NCBI RefSeq assembly: GCF_024539815.1
Contig: NZ_JAHHIU010000157.1
Coordinates: 1 to 32,612, forward strand
Length of the DNA: 32,612 nt
Origin: Streptomyces hayashii
GTDB lineage: Bacteria; Actinomycetota; Actinomycetes; Streptomycetales; Streptomycetaceae
Reading direction: 5' to 3'
Shown: piece by piece, positions 31,287-32,612 of the stretch
Layout of the letters: each line of letters begins with the position of its first letter
Position numbering within the stretch: position 1 is the first letter of the stretch
Program-made: the position numbers and the translations under genes
Notes under the pieces: model-generated
The model's input: only the letters and a program-made list of their open reading frames with translations
Told to the model about the DNA's origin: nothing
The model's database searches: none

Positions 31287-32240
31287 TCAGGCCTGCTCGC
31301 CCTCGGCGGCCGGAGCGGCCTCGGCAGCGGGAGCCTCGTCGGCCGGAGCCTCGTCGGCCGGAGCCTCGGCAGCGGGAGCCTCGGCAGCGGGGGCCTCGGC
31401 GGCCGGAGCCTCGGCAGCGGCCTCGGCGGGCTTCTCGGCGTCGTCCGCGGTCTCGGAGTCGGCCTTCTTCTCGCCCTCCAGGAGGTCGCGCTCCCACTCG
31501 GCCAGCGGCTCGCTCGCGGCCTTCTCGCCCTTGTCGCCGGTGGCGACGCCGGAACGGGAGATGAGGCCCTCGGCGACGGCGTCGGCGATCACGCGGGTGA
31601 GCAGGGTGACGGAGCGGATCGCGTCGTCGTTGCCCGGGATCTTGTAGTCGACCTCGTCGGGGTCGCAGTTGGTGTCGAGGATGGCGACGACCGGGATGTT
31701 GAGCTTCCGGGCCTCGCCGACCGCGATGTGCTCCTTCTTGGTGTCCACGATCCAGACGGCGCTGGGCACCTTGGACATCTCGCGGATACCGCCGAGGGTC
31801 TTCTCCAGCTTGGCCTTCTCACGCGAGAGGACCAGGAGTTCCTTCTTCGTCAGACCCGAGGCGGCGACGTCCTCGAAGTCGATGAGCTCAAGCTCCTTGA
31901 GGCGCTGAAGGCGCTTGTAGACGGTCGAGAAGTTGGTGAGCATGCCGCCCAGCCAGCGCTGGTTGACGTAGGGCATGCCGACGCGGGTGGCCTGCTCGGC
32001 GATGGCCTCCTGCGCCTGCTTCTTCGTGCCGACGAACATGACCGTGCCGCCGTGGGCGACGGTCTCCTTGACGAACTCGTAGGCGCGGTCGATGTACGAC
32101 AGCGACTGGAGCAGGTCGATGATGTAGATGCCGTTGCGCTCGGTGAAGATGAAGCGCTTCATCTTCGGGTTCCAGCGACGGGTCTGGTGACCGAAGTGGA
32201 CGCCGCTTTCCAGCAGCTCCCGCATCGTGACGACGGCCAT
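31287..32240 (-). CDS. rpsB: 30S ribosomal protein S2
   Basis: The 317-residue S2 protein of the small subunit starts MAVVTMRELLESGVHFGHQ and contains MFVGTKKQAQEAI and VNQRWLGGMLTNF, which are S2 signatures. The first 255 residues match the usual S2 core; the last 55 or so are an Ala/Glu/Pro-rich acidic tail of repeating APAAE units, common in actinomycete S2. ATG 32240 lies 8 bases after AAGGAG. The leader upstream contains several GC-rich inverted repeats and may carry feedback control. Confidence 0.95.
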   Translation of the reverse strand: MAVVTMRELLESGVHFGHQTRRWNPKMKRFIFTERNGIYIIDLLQSLSYIDRAYEFVKETVAHGGTVMFVGTKKQAQEAIAEQATRVGMPYVNQRWLGGMLTNFSTVYKRLQRLKELELIDFEDVAASGLTKKELLVLSREKAKLEKTLGGIREMSKVPSAVWIVDTKKEHIAVGEARKLNIPVVAILDTNCDPDEVDYKIPGNDDAIRSVTLLTRVIADAVAEGLISRSGVATGDKGEKAASEPLAEWERDLLEGEKKADSETADDAEKPAEAAAEAPAAEAPAAEAPAAEAPADEAPADEAPAAEAAPAAEGEQA

Positions 32241-32418
32241 GGCCGTTCTCCTTGTTTTTCTCGGTTGTGCCGCGGGGGCCGGACGGCTCCCGCGCCTGAC
32301 GCCCGCGATGCGCCGAGCCACTGAGGACCGAGGGGCGCGAGTACCGGAGAACCGGCCGGAGCCGGTCCCCGATACCGGGGCGTGCGAAGTCGACCCGGTG
32401 ACCCGGATCGCCAGAAGA

Positions 32419-32448
32419 AGTGTACGGGACCCGGGGGGCGCCGGGTGA
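32419..32448 (-). promoter_or_regulatory. Promoter candidate for rpsB-tsf
   Basis: Minus-strand TACACT (32419-32424) with TCACCC 18 bases upstream; the -35 is weak. It would give a leader of about 170 bases. The gap 32241-32520 has no other gene. Confidence 0.4.
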
Positions 32449-32520
32449 CGCCGCTGTCCACAACCGCGAGGCGGTCCACAGGGCCGGGCGGTGACGGGCA
32501 AAATGCGGAACGGTTCCCGC

Positions 32521-32612
32521 ATGCACGCGAAACGACTCCTCGGCTGCCTGGCCCCGCTACTGACGATCATGATCCTGGCGTCCACGGGCTGGGCGACCCC
32601 GCTGCCCCCGCC
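32521..32612 (+). CDS. Secreted protein, N-terminus only
   Basis: Only about 30 residues are in the window, running off the right edge. From ATG 32521 the product begins MHAKRLLGCLAP, continuing into a hydrophobic core and a small-residue stretch ending ASTGWATP, a typical secretion signal. ATG 32503 in the same frame is an alternative start, and neither has a strong ribosome-binding site. It is divergent from rpsB. In related Streptomyces a secreted M23-type peptidase often occupies this position, but the mature domain is outside the window so no function can be claimed. Confidence 0.5.
   Translation, partial: MHAKRLLGCLAPLLTIMILASTGWATPLPP

Noticed and set aside
31290..31440. Repetitive GC-rich block resembling a repeat array
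   Set aside because: It is the coding DNA of the Ala/Glu/Pro-rich tail of S2, not an independent repeat or CRISPR.
1..32612. CRISPR arrays, tRNA or rRNA genes, phage attachment sites
   Set aside because: None seen on either strand; no regularly spaced repeats and no tRNA-like cloverleaf noticed at the island borders.

Overview
The window is chromosomal DNA from a high-GC actinomycete, almost certainly a Streptomyces. Evidence: very GC-rich third codon positions, frequent GTG and TTG starts, GC-rich terminator hairpins, many leaderless or near-leaderless starts, and a block rpsB-tsf-pyrH-frr-cdsA-(accessory)-rlmN in the order I recall from Streptomyces core chromosomes. Assignments rest on reading translations and motifs by eye; no database was searched.

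Layout. 1-662: 3' end of an ArsB/SLC13-type membrane transporter. 733-3243 (minus): a tight three-gene operon of unknown role (two-TM membrane protein, cupin-like protein, inositol-monophosphatase-family enzyme). 3318-5413 (minus): a surface operon (secreted TM-anchored protein, class F-type sortase, ECF sigma factor, single-TM protein) in which successive genes overlap, with an ECF-type promoter candidate in front. 5703-9219: amine/GABA catabolism (aldehyde dehydrogenase, divergent Lrp/AsnC regulator, class III aminotransferase) with an inverted-repeat operator candidate. 9414-11551: two-gene ABC transporter whose ATPase has altered motifs. 11713-15254: VOC protein, LOG-family protein, LAETG sortase substrate with a strong promoter, and a DinB/maleylpyruvate-isomerase-like protein. 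15280-19222 (minus): thiamine ABC importer thiQ-thiP-thiB under a clear TPP riboswitch. 19252-20358: rlmN.

20359-25690 is the accessory part. It has lower and uneven GC and holds a PaeR7I/XhoI-like type II restriction endonuclease and its adenine methyltransferase, a wrecked IS701-like transposase, a MazF/PemK-like protein without a visible antitoxin, and an unrecognised 488-residue membrane protein carrying three TTA codons. It looks like a small defence island inserted between rlmN and the core genes that follow. The window also seems to hold only one CTCGAG site by eye, although about ten would be expected from base composition, which would fit a CTCGAG-specific restriction system.

25863-32240 (minus) returns to housekeeping: HAD hydrolase, SRPBCC protein, cdsA, frr, pyrH, tsf, rpsB. 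A divergent secreted protein begins at the right edge. The best candidates for something undescribed are the 488-residue membrane protein with its MazF-like neighbour, and the two-TM/cupin/IMPase operon.
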